NCBI RefSeq assembly: GCF_014534655.1
Contig: NZ_JACVVD010000002.1
Span: forward strand, 620,001-684,000
Length of the DNA: 64,000 nucleotides
Source of the DNA: Paenibacillus sedimenti
GTDB taxonomy: Bacteria; Bacillota; Bacilli; Paenibacillales; NBRC-103111
Direction: 5' to 3'
The notes below the pieces were generated by a model, which saw only the letters and a program-made list of their open reading frames with translations, was not told where the DNA came from and searched no databases. Made by a program: the position numbers and the translations under genes. This document shows, piece by piece, positions 63,057-64,000 of this stretch (position 1 is its first letter; every line of letters begins with the position of its first letter).

Positions 63057-64000
63057 ATGAAAAAAGTATTTGCTACATGCTTGACTGCCGTACTTACATT
63101 GTCGCTTTTGTCCGCATGCGGTCAAACGACGACAACGAACAATGCGAAAGAGAGCAGTGCTCCGAAACAGACGGAGGCGGCGAAACCTGCCGACAATGCT
63201 TCGGGCGGCAAGAAAAAGTATGCTATCATTTTCAAAAATACGGGGAACCCATACGGCGAAAAACAGATGGAGGGTTTCAAAAATGCGATCACCGAGCTGG
63301 GGGGCGAGGCAATCCTCAAAGCGCCGGACCAACCGACTGCCGAAGCGCAGATTAAAATGATTGAAGAGCTGATTTCCCAAAAAGTCGATTCCATCTCGAT
63401 CGCAGGCAATGATCCGGATGCGCTTCAACCCGCATTAAAAAAGGCGATGAATGCCGGAATTAAGGTGCTTTCTCTTGACTCCGCTGTAAACTTCAAGAGC
63501 CGTTTGGTTCATATTAATCAAGCAGACCCTGAGCGAATCGGGCGTGTGCAAGTGCAAGCGATCTCCGAAATGATCGGCGGAAAAGGCGAAATTGCCGTGC
63601 TTAGCGCCACTTCCCAGGCTACGAACCAAAATACGTGGATCGAATGGATGAAGGAAGAACTCAAAGATCCGAAATACAAAGACATTAGACTGGTTAAAGT
63701 GGCCTATGGAGACGACCTTCGCGATAAAAGCGTATCCGAAACCGAAGCGCTCCTTAAATCTTTTCCGAACCTGAAAGGCATCATCTCTCCTACGACTGTC
63801 GGTATTGCTGCAGCAGGTAAAGTGCTCACGGACAAAGGCCTAAAAGATAAAGTGCAGCTGACAGGTCTTGGTCTTCCAAGTGAAATGGCCCAATATATCG
63901 AGAGTGGCGTCAGCAAGTGGATGTATCTCTGGAATCCGATTGATGTTGGTTACCTTGCAGGTTATACAGCCGATGCGTTGGTAAAAGGCACGATTACAGG
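63057..64000 (+). CDS. rhaS: Sugar ABC binding lipoprotein, RhaS-like (3' end outside window)
   Basis: The first 314 residues of a substrate-binding lipoprotein. The signal peptide ends in the lipobox LLSAC (Cys 21), a Thr/Ala/Lys-rich linker follows, and the family-4 binding fold starts at KKYAIIFKNTGNPYGEKQM. Later blocks VDSISIAGNDPDAL, SRLVHINQADPERIG and MYLWNPIDVGYLAGY resemble rhamnose-binding RhaS and LsrB. GGGAGG lies just upstream of the ATG. It is the binding component for the preceding permeases. The C terminus is not in the window. Confidence 0.9.
   Translation, partial: MKKVFATCLTAVLTLSLLSACGQTTTTNNAKESSAPKQTEAAKPADNASGGKKKYAIIFKNTGNPYGEKQMEGFKNAITELGGEAILKAPDQPTAEAQIKMIEELISQKVDSISIAGNDPDALQPALKKAMNAGIKVLSLDSAVNFKSRLVHINQADPERIGRVQVQAISEMIGGKGEIAVLSATSQATNQNTWIEWMKEELKDPKYKDIRLVKVAYGDDLRDKSVSETEALLKSFPNLKGIISPTTVGIAAAGKVLTDKGLKDKVQLTGLGLPSEMAQYIESGVSKWMYLWNPIDVGYLAGYTADALVKGTIT

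Overview
The window looks like chromosomal DNA of a spore-forming, low-to-mid GC Firmicute, most probably Paenibacillus or a close relative. The evidence is strong GGAGG-type ribosome binding sites, frequent TTG and GTG starts, a soluble three-PAS histidine kinase of the sporulation-kinase type, spore-coat CotF-like and gamma-SASP-like proteins, YesM/YesN-type two-component genes, a CstR-type persulfide sensor and ydaO (c-di-AMP) and preQ1-I riboswitches. I see no tRNA, rRNA, CRISPR array, phage or intact insertion sequence.

Layout. 0-8 kb: cyclic-di-GMP signalling (a PAS-GGDEF-EAL protein, and a receiver/EAL gene cut by an in-frame stop), a LysM-CAP exoprotein under a c-di-AMP riboswitch, a persulfide-stress operon (CoA-disulfide-reductase/rhodanese/TusA/DsrE fusion, broken by a frameshift, plus cstR) and an orphan OmpR-type regulator. 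8-14.6 kb: glpP, then two phosphatases and a Ugp-type ABC importer, readable as a glycerophosphodiester / glycerol-3-phosphate scavenging operon with a terminator hairpin placed for GlpP antitermination. 15-20.7 kb: a sugar:H+ symporter under a three-component sensor (membrane-anchored sugar-binding protein, YesM-like kinase, YesN-like regulator). 20.8-29.3 kb: a molybdopterin oxidoreductase, an MCP, small sporulation proteins, an AlkD-like protein, a TetR gene with twin palindromic operators and two membrane-protein genes, and queF. 29.5-32.2 kb: a rifampin-phosphotransferase-like enzyme. 32.6-39.9 kb: an MFS permease and a LysR regulator divergent from a complete ketone-body (3-hydroxybutyrate) operon: GntP-type permease, dehydrogenase, both CoA-transferase subunits and thiolase. 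40-42 kb: AT-rich, gene-poor DNA with repeats and a DUF2306 protein. 41.9-50.5 kb: nitrate assimilation (nasD, nasE, transporter, nasB, nasC) behind TnrA/GlnR-type boxes. 50.5-53.6 kb: a LacI regulator and a three-PAS kinase. 53.7-64 kb: a deoxy-sugar, probably L-rhamnose, locus: AraC regulator, arabinose/fucose-isomerase-like enzyme, rhamnose mutarotase, DeoR regulator, two sugar ABC ATPases, two permeases and a binding protein that runs off the end.

The points I would look at first are the roughly 213-bp dispersed, hairpin-rich repeat present at 14.85 kb and 40.38 kb, the GlpP-type leader, the two genes broken by single lesions, the tandem CstR operators, the twin TetR palindromes, and the isomerase/mutarotase pairing in the rhamnose-like locus. 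No single locus is clearly a wholly new system. All functions are read from sequence motifs and context alone.
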